Shown here in pieces: positions 16,896 to 24,175 of a stretch of DNA of 32,643 nt. Within the stretch, counting starts at the first letter, position 1, and each line of letters starts with the position of its first letter. Source of the stretch: Acholeplasmataceae bacterium (GTDB lineage: Bacteria > Bacillota_I > Bacilli_A > Acholeplasmatales > Acholeplasmataceae); contig JAFGTI010000026.1 in the NCBI GenBank assembly GCA_016934175.1, forward strand, positions 1 through 32,643. The letters are read 5' to 3'. A model generated the notes under the pieces. That model was not told where the DNA came from. It made no database searches and worked only from the letters and a program-made list of their open reading frames with translations. The position numbers and the translations under genes were made by a program.

Positions 16896-17851
16896 CGTCT
16901 ACCTTGAAATTCTTCAATCGCTTGTTCCATTTGTTCTCTTCTTGTTTGAACTTGTTCCTTGAAAGCTTGAACTTGTTCGTAATGTTCTTGTATACGAAGT
17001 ACATTTTGTGCTTGTATTTGAGAGCGTAATGCTTCAGTTTGTACATGATAATCATCTCTTAAAGCAGTAACAGCACTATGGAATTCTTCTTTTAAAGTGT
17101 CGAGTTGAGTTTGAAGATCAGTTGTATCAACATCTTCAGCTGCTTCTTCGATTTGAGCTTCTAATGCTTGAATTTGTGGTAGATATTCATCAAATAAAAG
17201 TTCTCTTGCTGCCATAAATTCATCTTTAAGTGCTTGTGCAACTTCTCTATTTGCTTGTTTCGCTACTTCTAAAATTGCAATTAGATCTGCTTCTGGTAAT
17301 GCTAGAGCATCTTCTATAGTCATTGTATCATCGACTAAGATTGCTGATTTTGCTAAGAATAAGAAACCTGGGGTCACATCATAACTTGCAGCTTCTGCAA
17401 TAAATTCTTCTGAGAACCCTTTATCTTGTGCTCTACCTAACATTGCACGATTTGCAAATGCTTGATTAATATGTGCCTTAACACGTTCACGTATTAACTC
17501 ACCTGCTTCAGCATTTTCTGAAATCGCTGAAATACTAACCACAGTTTCAATTTCTTCATCTGTGCTAATGAAACCTAAATTAATAGATTCTTCAATGATG
17601 AGATCAGTTGCTGCTTCTAATGTTAATCCAATAAGATCTAGATTTGCAAGAAGCAATTCGCCATCTTCATTTAAAGCGTTAGCGTATAATACGATTTCTT
17701 TCGGTGAAACAATAAGTTCCACACTAGGATTAATATCAATTGTGACATATGTGCTATCAGTTGCTGCTGAAACACCTTCTGTACATCCTACCGCAACTAA
17801 AACTGTTGCTAAAACAAGTATAAAACTGAATACATAAGTTAATTTTTTCAT
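16889..17851 (-). CDS. Lipoprotein with RsgI-like extracytoplasmic domain and coiled-coil tail
   Basis: Predicted surface lipoprotein, 320 aa. The signal peptide has Lys2-Lys3, a hydrophobic core and AVGC, so Cys23 should be lipidated. Residues about 33-135 resemble the extracytoplasmic middle domain of RsgI anti-sigma factors, including YVTIDINPSVEL (35-46), a following beta strand, and a helix ending ESINLGF. Asn41-Pro42 matches the N-P bond cut autocatalytically in RsgI. Residues about 185-315 are Gln/Glu/Ala-rich and predicted coiled coil; the end is GRRP. No transmembrane or sigma-binding part is present, unlike true RsgI. The start is ATG 17851, as AAAGGAGG lies seven bases upstream; a Met at 17872 precedes that site. 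It is last in the sigma locus and has a promoter element matching that of the sigma gene. Function is inferred: sensor, decoy or effector of that system. Confidence 0.82.
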   Translation of the reverse strand: MKKLTYVFSFILVLATVLVAVGCTEGVSAATDSTYVTIDINPSVELIVSPKEIVLYANALNEDGELLLANLDLIGLTLEAATDLIIEESINLGFISTDEEIETVVSISAISENAEAGELIRERVKAHINQAFANRAMLGRAQDKGFSEEFIAEAASYDVTPGFLFLAKSAILVDDTMTIEDALALPEADLIAILEVAKQANREVAQALKDEFMAARELLFDEYLPQIQALEAQIEEAAEDVDTTDLQTQLDTLKEEFHSAVTALRDDYHVQTEALRSQIQAQNVLRIQEHYEQVQAFKEQVQTRREQMEQAIEEFQGRRP

Positions 17852-17873
17852 TGTAAATCCTCCTTTGTTCATT

Positions 17874-17906
17874 TAATATACAATCTCACCTATAATTTTA
17901 TTGGTG
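17874..17906 (-). promoter_or_regulatory. Putative ECF-sigma promoter of the lipoprotein gene
   Basis: On the minus strand CACCAATAAAA (17906-17896), 12 bases, TTGTATATTA (17883-17874). Both blocks and their spacing are identical to the element before the sigma gene (19588-19556). Transcription would begin just before the AAAGGAGG ribosome binding site. The spacer here also contains GGTGA, giving an inverted repeat with TCACC. Confidence 0.65.
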
Positions 17907-17923
17907 AAATTTAAAATTTTTAT

Positions 17924-19030
17924 TTAAAATCCAAATCCTGTATTATTTCTACCTGGATTTTGATTACTATTTGATGTGCCTCTTCCACGCTCAACTATAT
18001 ATGGTGTTTGACCTTTAGGAGTAACTGTCATTGCGTAGACAGGACCTGATGGAGTTTCATCTATAGTTACATCAATTTGACCTGATTCAGAAGTTGATCC
18101 AGCAATATAATAAGCAATAATCATTCTTCTCATTTGATTTACATTTTCAATTTGAAACGCATAAGACCCAGAGGGTGAAGTATCGCCTATAAAATCTAAG
18201 TATGCAAGTTTTTGACCATTGACTTCTCTTACTGCAAGATTAGCAGTTTGAATCTTGACATTATTTTCTGTAATATTAATTTGATATCTATTGACATCAT
18301 CACCAATTTCATATTTTACAGTTGCATAATTCGCATAATTACTTGCGATTGTTAATTCAATATTTCTTGGTTGATCAAGATCGCCTTGACCGCTCACACT
18401 ATATGATTTTGATTCAATAATAAGTTCGCCATTCAGTGCGTAGGAATTATTGCTCAAATCATCTACTTTATTATAATTAAAAGCATAATTTGTTTCAATA
18501 TCAAGTAAATCGGTCGTTTTAAAACTCAAATGATGGGTAAATCCATTAGGATCTTCTAAAACTATTTGATAATCAAAATTATCACTACTATTTAGTAATC
18601 GTTCCATCATTTGTAAATATCTAGAAACCGCGTCTATTTCTGTATCAATTACTGAATCATCAGTAGGGACATCTAATGTAAAATATCCACTTGATAAACT
18701 AATTTCATCGTTACTAGCAATGATTTCATCACTATAATCAACTAAACTAGCTGCTGAAACTGCGGATAAAGCAATCACTTGATTCACATCTGAAATCGTG
18801 GGTATGATTGGAGATGCTGGAGAATAGAAAATAAAGAACGCAAGCACGACTGTCATCACTGATAGTGAATAAGCAAAAACGGGTTTAAGTGAAAATTTTC
18901 TTTTAGGAACTGTCACAATTTCTTCTTGAGGTAAGAGACGGACTCTATCTAAAATAGACTCTGAAAAATCTTTAACTTCAATCTTTTGTGCCTTAGTTTT
19001 GATTAATTGTAATAATTGTTTTCTTTTCAT
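17924..19030 (-). CDS. Single-pass membrane protein, probable anti-sigma factor
   Basis: Probable inhibitor of the sigma factor encoded just upstream; the role is inferred from position and topology. The 368-aa protein has a charged cytosolic N terminus of about 48 residues (long enough to bind a sigma factor; no HxxxCxxC zinc motif), one transmembrane helix at about 49-69 (PVFAYSLSVMTVVLAFFIFY), then about 300 outside residues that look beta-rich, with many Asp/Ser/Tyr, and a disordered Asn/Gly-rich tail ending GFGF. It has no signal peptidase site and no cysteines in the outer part. The start overlaps the sigma stop (TATGA), so the pair is translationally coupled, as usual for ECF/anti-sigma pairs. 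I do not recognise the outer domain. Confidence 0.78.
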   Translation of the reverse strand: MKRKQLLQLIKTKAQKIEVKDFSESILDRVRLLPQEEIVTVPKRKFSLKPVFAYSLSVMTVVLAFFIFYSPASPIIPTISDVNQVIALSAVSAASLVDYSDEIIASNDEISLSSGYFTLDVPTDDSVIDTEIDAVSRYLQMMERLLNSSDNFDYQIVLEDPNGFTHHLSFKTTDLLDIETNYAFNYNKVDDLSNNSYALNGELIIESKSYSVSGQGDLDQPRNIELTIASNYANYATVKYEIGDDVNRYQINITENNVKIQTANLAVREVNGQKLAYLDFIGDTSPSGSYAFQIENVNQMRRMIIAYYIAGSTSESGQIDVTIDETPSGPVYAMTVTPKGQTPYIVERGRGTSNSNQNPGRNNTGFGF

Positions 19031-19539
19031 ATGAATTCATCCGCCCTTTCTCTAAGTTTTTTTATTGCTTTATTATATATCCATAACACTGTCCCCAGCT
19101 GTTTATCCACAATTGGGACAATTTCTCTAAATTTTAAATCGTTGATGACGTGTAATGTTACAATTTCTTTTTCAATTGGTTCTAAAAGATCTAACATCTT
19201 AAAGATTTCTTCATTCGGTTCTTCGACCTCAGGAGCTGCAATCGTCTCGAAAATTTCTTCAGAGACAATCTCTCTTTTTCTTTTATTGTAAGTATTAATG
19301 GCTAAATTTCTACCAATAGTCGATAAATAAGCATATGGATTCGAATTTGACTTATAGTCCTCAATCTTTTCTAAAAACTTAACATATGTATCTTGCATTA
19401 AATCTTCTGCAAGAGCCTGATCTTTTACAATATTGATGATTGCATAAAAAACCTGATTTTTTGTCAAGTTGTAGAACGTATCAAAGGAGGTATAATCTCT
19501 TTTCTTTAGTTCTTCAATAATCACATGTATTTTGTCCAT
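19027..19539 (-). CDS. ECF-type RNA polymerase sigma factor
   Basis: Alternative sigma factor of about 170 aa. Region 2 covers about residues 10-85: AEDLMQDTYVKF is the core-binding part, and NPYAYLSTIGRNLAINTYNK is the -10 melting/recognition part. Region 4 (about 115-165: DLLEPIEKEIVTLHVINDLKFREI, then LGTVLWIYNKAIKKLRERA) is the -35-binding helix-turn-helix. There is no region 3, as in ECF factors. AAGGGG lies five bases before the ATG. It is first in an operon with the membrane protein. The shared promoter element before it and before the downstream lipoprotein gene suggests positive autoregulation. Only two cognate targets are visible in this window. Confidence 0.92.
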   Translation of the reverse strand: MDKIHVIIEELKKRDYTSFDTFYNLTKNQVFYAIINIVKDQALAEDLMQDTYVKFLEKIEDYKSNSNPYAYLSTIGRNLAINTYNKRKREIVSEEIFETIAAPEVEEPNEEIFKMLDLLEPIEKEIVTLHVINDLKFREIVPIVDKQLGTVLWIYNKAIKKLRERADEFI

Positions 19540-19555
19540 AGCTTCCCCTTACGTA

Positions 19556-19588
19556 TAATATACAAATCTGGTGTATGTTTTATTGGTG
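19556..19588 (-). promoter_or_regulatory. Putative autoregulated promoter of the sigma operon
   Basis: On the minus strand CACCAATAAAA (19588-19578), 12 bases, TTGTATATTA (19565-19556), identical in both blocks and spacing to 17906-17874. It also overlaps two direct copies of TGGTGTAT (plus strand, 19569-19576 and 19584-19591, 15 bases apart). The predicted 5' UTR is very short, beginning close to the ribosome binding site. Confidence 0.65.
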
Positions 19589-19617
19589 TATTTTTATTTT
19601 ACACTTTTTATGTTGTT

Positions 19618-19651
19618 AAAAAAATACCTCGCAAAATAAATTTCACGAGGT
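19618..19651 (-). terminator. leuS terminator
   Basis: On the minus strand ACCTCG (19651-19646) pairs with CGAGGT (19631-19626) around a 14-base partly paired loop, followed by ATTTTTTT. It separates leuS from the sigma operon. Confidence 0.8.
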
Positions 19652-19659
19652 TGGTTAAA

Positions 19660-22068
19660 TTAATTTGCAACAATATTAACAAGTTTATTTGGAATGACAA
19701 CAACTTTCCTGATGGTTAAACCCTCTAAGTGTTTAATTACATTATCGTGATTCAAAGCTTGTTCCTTAATTAAATCTTGTTTTTCATTAAATGGCGCATT
19801 GAAACGCGCTCTAAGTTTTCCATTGACTTGCACAACAATTTCAACTTCATCAACAATAAGATATGCCTCATTGTATTCAGGCCAATCAGAATAAATTAAT
19901 TCTTCATTTTGTTTTAAAATTTCTTTATTGATTTCTTCCGTAATATGTGGACATACTGGATTTAATAGTTTCAAGAATCCTCTCGCCATATCTTTACTGA
20001 TTGTTTGTTTTTTATAAACATCATTCACAAAGATCATCATCTGACTAATTGCTGTATTAAAAGCAAGTTTATCATAATCTTCAGTCACTTTTTTAATAGT
20101 TTGATGATAGACTGTTCTAAGCTCAACAACTTCTTCTTCTATAATTGGGAATTCAAACATTCTCCAAACACGATCCAAAAATTTCTTAGATCCATTAAGA
20201 CTATCTGTATTCCATGGCTTTTCAGCCTCTAATGGTCCCATGAACATTTCATATAAGCGTAATGCATCTGCGCCATGAGATTCATAGACATCATCCGGAT
20301 TGACAACGTTGCCTTTAGATTTGCTCATCTTCGAATGATCACTACCTAATATCATTCCTTGGTTAAAATACTTTGTGAAAGGTTCTTTGACAGATACTAA
20401 ACCTAAATCATATAAGAACTTTGTCCAAAATCTAGAATATAATAGATGTCCAACTGCATGTTCAGCACCGCCTACATAAACATCAACAGGCAACCAATGA
20501 TCTAAAAGTTTTTTAGCTTCATCTGAATCAAGAGGTATCATTCCTAAATGGTTTTTCAATATATATCCCATAAAGTACCAAGAGCTACCAGCAAGCTGTG
20601 GCATAGTGTTAGTATCTCTTCTGCCTTTAATTCCGTGATAATTCACATTAAGCCAATCGTGTGCATTAGCTAAAGGACTTTCACCTGTACCACTTGGTCT
20701 AATATTTTTTAATACAGGTAATTCTAAAGGTAAATCCTCATCATCTAGGATGTGAATGTTATCATCTTGATCATAAATGACAGGAAAAGGTTCTCCCCAA
20801 TATCTTTGTCTTGAAAAAACCCAATCTCTAAGTTTATAAGTGCAGTGACCATATCCTTGATTTGTTTTTTCTAGAAATTCAATAATTTTAAGTTTAGCTT
20901 CCTCATTATATAAACCATCTATAATGCCACTATTAAAGTGAATGCCATCGCCTATAAAAGCACCATCAGATTCACCTTGAACAACTTCAACAATATCAAG
21001 ACCATGAATTTGAGCAAACTCAAAATCTCTTTCATCATGCGCAGGAACAGCCATGACTGCACCAGTACCATAATGCGGAAGTACATAGTCTGCTATCCAA
21101 ATAGGTATCTTCTTGTGATTTAAAGGATTGATAGCATAGGATCCAGTAAATACTCCAGTTTTTGACTTATCCATCGAGCGATCTATATCGTTTTTTTGTT
21201 TAGTTTCTTCAATATATTCTTTGACTTGCTTTAATTCATCTTCTGATGTGACATGAAGCACAAGTGGATGTTCTGGAGCAAGTACACAGTATGTTGCACC
21301 ATAAATCGTGTCCGGTCTTGTTGTAAAGACATCAAAAGACTCTGTTGATTGGTCAACTTTAAAAGTCATCATTGCACCATTGCTCTTGCCAATCCAATTA
21401 CGTTGCATCTCTTTTAGGTGCTCTGGCCAATCAATTGTAACTAGGTCATCAAGTAGACGATCTGCATAAGCAGTAATACGAAGTACCCATTGACGCATTG
21501 CTTTTTTTATTACTGGATAATTCCCTCTTTCAGAAACCATCTTTCCATCAACCAGTTCAATTTCATCATTGGCTAGCACTGTGCCTAAGCCTTCACACCA
21601 ATTAACTTCAACATCCTTTAAAACTGCTAAACCATGTTCATACATTTTCTTAAAAATCCATTGTGTCCATTTATAATAATTAGGATCAGCAGTTGCTAAT
21701 TCTCTATCCCAATCAATACCTTTGCCAGACTCAATAATTTGGCGTTTATAATTTGTAATATTTTCGTATGTAAAACTTCTTGGATCTTTTCCTGTTGATA
21801 ATGCATATTGCTCAGCAGGCAAACCAAAAGCATCCCACCCCATAGGATGAAGGACGTTGTAGCCCTGCATACGTTTAAATCTACTAATTATATCTGTTGC
21901 AGTATAATTTTCGATATGTCCGACGTGAAGTCCGCTTGAGCTTGGATATGGAAACATATCAAGCACATAGAATTTTTCTTTCAATCTATTTTCTTGAGTT
22001 TTAAATAGCTTTTGCTCATACCAATAAGCTTGCCATTTCTTTTCTGCTTCTTTATAATTATAAAACAT
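19660..22068 (-). CDS. leuS: Leucyl-tRNA synthetase
   Basis: Class I synthetase charging tRNA-Leu in the cytosol; 802 aa, normal for bacteria. Visible motifs are the HIGH-type HVGH (residues 48-51) inside YPSSSGLHVGH, the CP1 editing domain with the Thr-rich TTRPDTIYGATY and the conserved HDERDFEFA, the zinc/leucyl-specific insert region, KMSKSKGNVV near 581, and an anticodon-binding plus C-terminal domain ending in a VVVQVNGK-like strand. The ATG follows AGAAGG nine bases upstream. It is monocistronic with its own promoter and terminator. Unlike pheST, no T-box leader is present. Confidence 0.97.
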   Translation of the reverse strand: MFYNYKEAEKKWQAYWYEQKLFKTQENRLKEKFYVLDMFPYPSSSGLHVGHIENYTATDIISRFKRMQGYNVLHPMGWDAFGLPAEQYALSTGKDPRSFTYENITNYKRQIIESGKGIDWDRELATADPNYYKWTQWIFKKMYEHGLAVLKDVEVNWCEGLGTVLANDEIELVDGKMVSERGNYPVIKKAMRQWVLRITAYADRLLDDLVTIDWPEHLKEMQRNWIGKSNGAMMTFKVDQSTESFDVFTTRPDTIYGATYCVLAPEHPLVLHVTSEDELKQVKEYIEETKQKNDIDRSMDKSKTGVFTGSYAINPLNHKKIPIWIADYVLPHYGTGAVMAVPAHDERDFEFAQIHGLDIVEVVQGESDGAFIGDGIHFNSGIIDGLYNEEAKLKIIEFLEKTNQGYGHCTYKLRDWVFSRQRYWGEPFPVIYDQDDNIHILDDEDLPLELPVLKNIRPSGTGESPLANAHDWLNVNYHGIKGRRDTNTMPQLAGSSWYFMGYILKNHLGMIPLDSDEAKKLLDHWLPVDVYVGGAEHAVGHLLYSRFWTKFLYDLGLVSVKEPFTKYFNQGMILGSDHSKMSKSKGNVVNPDDVYESHGADALRLYEMFMGPLEAEKPWNTDSLNGSKKFLDRVWRMFEFPIIEEEVVELRTVYHQTIKKVTEDYDKLAFNTAISQMMIFVNDVYKKQTISKDMARGFLKLLNPVCPHITEEINKEILKQNEELIYSDWPEYNEAYLIVDEVEIVVQVNGKLRARFNAPFNEKQDLIKEQALNHDNVIKHLEGLTIRKVVVIPNKLVNIVAN

Positions 22069-22098
22069 ATTTTTGTACCTTCTTTCGATGCTATATTC

Positions 22099-22126
22099 AT
22101 TATATAAAAAAAAAGAGGATTTTCAA
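22099..22126 (-). promoter_or_regulatory. leuS promoter
   Basis: On the minus strand TTGAAA (22126-22121), 16 bases, TATAAT (22104-22099), about 30 bases before the start codon. The spacer contains a run of nine T. Confidence 0.75.
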
Positions 22127-22128
22127 AC

Positions 22129-22156
22129 AAAAAAAGGGAATTTCTATTCCCCTTTT
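22129..22156 (-). terminator. acpP terminator
   Basis: On the minus strand AAAGGGGAAT and ATTCCCTTTT pair over 10 bp (one G-U) around AGAA, followed by further T. It lies four bases after the acpP stop. Confidence 0.85.
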
Positions 22157-22159
22157 GTT

Positions 22160-22387
22160 TTATTTTAAAGCTTCGACGTACTTAACGAGGTCTCCAACCG
22201 TTTTAATATTTTGTGCTTCTTCGTCACTTACTTGAATTGAGAATTCATCTTCAATGTTCATTATAAGTTCAACTGCATCAATTGAATCAGCACCAAGATC
22301 TTCTGCAAGTCTTGCTTCCATCGTAATTTTTTCCTCAGGGACGTTAAGTTCTTCAACAATCATTTCTTTAATACGCTCAAATATCAT
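22160..22387 (-). CDS. acpP: Acyl carrier protein
   Basis: Small acidic carrier of acyl chains for lipid synthesis; 75 aa. The phosphopantetheine attachment site is Ser35 in GADSIDAVEL (Ile replaces the common Leu after Ser). Helix 2 and the acidic recognition face (EDEFSIQVSDEEA) follow. AGGAGG lies 8 bases before the ATG. It is monocistronic with a perfect consensus sigma-A promoter, fitting high expression. No other fatty-acid synthesis genes are nearby; with fakA in the same window, a role in phospholipid assembly from exogenous fatty acids is possible. Confidence 0.96.
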   Translation of the reverse strand: MIFERIKEMIVEELNVPEEKITMEARLAEDLGADSIDAVELIMNIEDEFSIQVSDEEAQNIKTVGDLVKYVEALK

Positions 22388-22416
22388 GTCTATATCCTCC
22401 TTATTTCAGCAATGTT

Positions 22417-22445
22417 ATTATAAGTCATTATTCATTAATTGTCAA
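22417..22445 (-). promoter_or_regulatory. acpP promoter, perfect consensus
   Basis: On the minus strand TTGACA (22445-22440), 17 bases, TATAAT (22422-22417). Both hexamers and the spacing are ideal for the housekeeping sigma factor; it is the best promoter in the window. Confidence 0.9.
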
Positions 22446-22498
22446 TTCTTAAAAAATGTTTTTTGAACTTCAAAGCAATTTATTATTATCTTACACTC

Positions 22499-22512
22499 TG
22501 ATAACGTTTACA
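22499..22512 (+). promoter_or_regulatory. cre-like operator before the amino-acid ABC operon
   Basis: TGATAACGTTTACA fits the catabolite-responsive consensus TGWNANCGNTNWCA at every fixed position. Its last six bases are the -35 hexamer TTTACA of a candidate promoter, so a bound CcpA/LacI-type protein would block polymerase. Confidence 0.6.
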
Positions 22513-22562
22513 TAATTTGTTTTTATTTTTACTATTGTATCTTTTTACTTTTATGATACAAT
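22507..22562 (+). promoter_or_regulatory. Candidate promoters of the ABC operon and an inverted repeat
   Basis: Option 1: TTTACA (22507-22512), 17 bases, TACTAT (22530-22535). Option 2: TTGTAT (22535-22540), 16 bases, TACAAT (22557-22562). ATTGTATC (22534-22541) and GATACAAT (22555-22562) form an 8-bp inverted repeat with a 13-base spacer that covers the second promoter and could be an operator. Option 2 would start the RNA just before the structured leader. Confidence 0.45.
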
Positions 22563-22571
22563 TACCTCAAT

Positions 22572-22650
22572 AAAAAAAGCCAGCTTATTTTCAAGATAGG
22601 GTAACCCCCTTGAGTATAGAAAAATACATAAGCCAGCTATGGCTTTTTTT
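22572..22650 (+). promoter_or_regulatory. Structured leader, possible riboswitch or attenuator
   Basis: Outer stem AAAAAAAGCCA (22572-22582) with TGGCTTTTTTT (22640-22650), then GCTTAT (22583-22588) with ATAAGC (22628-22633). Inside are two helices side by side: TCAAG/CTTGA capped by GGG-TAA-CCC (22591-22613), and GTAT/ATAC around AGAAAA (22614-22627). This is a three-way junction. The 3' strand can refold into AAGCCA-GCTA-TGGCTT (22630-22645) followed by T, a terminator. I do not recognise it as a known class. Confidence 0.55.
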
Positions 22651-22671
22651 AATTGAAAAAGGAGATTTAAA

Positions 22672-23481
22672 ATGAAGAGATTTTTAATTGTAGTTTTACT
22701 TGCTATTGGCGGGCTTAGCCTTTCTGCTTGCAGCAATAGCACGAATGTTTTTGATTTCATTTTGGATGAAAGTTATACAGAATTTGTAACCATGGCTACA
22801 TCTGCTGACTATCCACCATATGAAAATATTGTTGAGGATCCAAAAACAGGTAAAAACACTGTTGCTGGAGTTGATATCGAAATTGCAAAGGCAATTGCTA
22901 ATGCATTAGGAAAAAACTTAAGAGTTATCCATAAAGGGTTTGATTTTCTAGTCGAAGATGTACGCTCAGGAAAAGTTGATTTTATTATTGCAGCGATGAC
23001 TCCGACACCTTCTCGTCAACTGATTATTGATTTTTCTAAATCTTATTATACTGAAGAAACAGTAGAGCAGGTTGTTTTGATTCATAAAGATAATGTAGAT
23101 CTTTACCAAAGCATTGAAGACTTAAATGCATCTACAGTTCGTGTTGGAGCACAAACGGGTTCTATTCAAGCTGAATTTGCAGAACTATTTACGCCCAATG
23201 CAACAGCAAAAATCATCCAAGATTTAAATGAATTATTAAATAATTTGAACAACGATCAAATTGATGCCTTATTTACAGAAGGTCCAGTAGCTGATACACA
23301 TATGAACAATGGCTATCCTGATTTTATTAAATTACAACTTGATGCTTTAGAGGGCTATGATGGAAATGCTGTTGGAGTTCAAAAAGGAAATACTGCGTTA
23401 CTAACTGTTATTAATCAAGTCATAGATGATTTAAATGCTGAAGGATTAATTTCACAGTGGTTAACACAGTATTCTGAATAA
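22672..23481 (+). CDS. Amino-acid ABC transporter substrate-binding lipoprotein
   Basis: Extracytoplasmic receptor of a polar amino-acid importer (solute-binding family 3), 269 aa. The signal peptide is MKRF plus a hydrophobic core ending LSAC, so Cys20 is lipidated. The family-3 fold shows the ligand-loop start ATSADYPPYE, the strand GVDIEIAKAIANALG, and the carboxylate-binding region MTPTPSRQLIIDFS, whose Arg normally contacts the alpha-carboxylate of the ligand. A second signature, VGAQTGSIQAEF, follows. The ligand cannot be fixed from sequence; arginine, lysine, histidine, glutamine or cystine are all possible. AAGGAG lies seven bases before the ATG. First of three genes in the order receptor-permease-ATPase, behind a structured leader and a cre-like box. 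Confidence 0.93.
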   Translation: MKRFLIVVLLAIGGLSLSACSNSTNVFDFILDESYTEFVTMATSADYPPYENIVEDPKTGKNTVAGVDIEIAKAIANALGKNLRVIHKGFDFLVEDVRSGKVDFIIAAMTPTPSRQLIIDFSKSYYTEETVEQVVLIHKDNVDLYQSIEDLNASTVRVGAQTGSIQAEFAELFTPNATAKIIQDLNELLNNLNNDQIDALFTEGPVADTHMNNGYPDFIKLQLDALEGYDGNAVGVQKGNTALLTVINQVIDDLNAEGLISQWLTQYSE

Positions 23482-23485
23482 AATA

Positions 23486-24175
23486 ATGAATGTATTATTG
23501 AGCTTTTCTTTTCTACTTGATGGATATAAATTAAGTCTATTATTCCAAGGACTCATGATGACTCTTCTACTTGCTTTTCTTGCTGTCATCCTTGGTAGCA
23601 TTCTTGCCTTAATTCCAGCATTAATGCGTCTATCAAATAAGAAAATATTAAAAATTCCAGCTACTGCCTATGTTGAAATTATTCGTGGAACACCTATGCT
23701 TGTTCAAGTATTACTCATTTATCAGCTCCTCAATATTCCTTTATTCTTAATTGGTGGTATGGATATGGGAAGTTTCATTCCAGGTCTTGTTGCTCTTCTT
23801 ATTAATAGTTCTGCTTATATTAGTGAAATCATTCGTGGTGGTATTCAAGCTGTCGATAAAGGTCAAACAGAAGCAGCAAGATCATTGGGTATGAGCAGTT
23901 CACTTACCATGAAAAAAATTATTTTACCACAAGCGATTAAAAATATATTTCCTGCACTAGGTAATGAGTTTGTCACAATCATTAAAGAGACATCAATATT
24001 CATGTATTTAGGTATAGCAGAATTGATGTATCAAGTGGGTATTCTCAAAGCAAATTCACCTGCTGTAACTGAACTTTATATTGTTGCCGGACTCATGTAT
24101 TTAATACTAACTTATCCATTGTCTAAGTTAATGAATCGTATAGAACGGAGAATGCATTATGCCGACGCAACTTAA
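23486..24175 (+). CDS. Amino-acid ABC transporter permease (HisM/GlnP type)
   Basis: Membrane channel subunit of the importer, 229 aa, with about five transmembrane helices. The family signature YVEIIRGTPMLVQ lies near residue 62, and the EAA loop that docks on the ATPase reads EAARSLGMSSSLTMKKIILP (from about 131). It is expected to act as a homodimer because only one permease gene is present. The ATG lies four bases after the receptor stop with no clear ribosome binding site, so translation is probably coupled to the upstream gene. Its 3' end overlaps the ATPase gene by 17 bases. Confidence 0.94.
   Translation: MNVLLSFSFLLDGYKLSLLFQGLMMTLLLAFLAVILGSILALIPALMRLSNKKILKIPATAYVEIIRGTPMLVQVLLIYQLLNIPLFLIGGMDMGSFIPGLVALLINSSAYISEIIRGGIQAVDKGQTEAARSLGMSSSLTMKKIILPQAIKNIFPALGNEFVTIIKETSIFMYLGIAELMYQVGILKANSPAVTELYIVAGLMYLILTYPLSKLMNRIERRMHYADAT

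Noticed and set aside
19569..19591. Direct repeats TGGTGTAT (two copies, 15 bases apart) as a separate operator
   Set aside because: One copy is part of the promoter block shared with the lipoprotein gene, and the second is missing at the other promoter, so the repeat is probably incidental.
22551..22760. Minus-strand frame across the ABC leader and the start of the binding protein
   Set aside because: Antisense through the structured leader; composition follows the inverted-repeat bases, and no promoter or ribosome binding site is seen.
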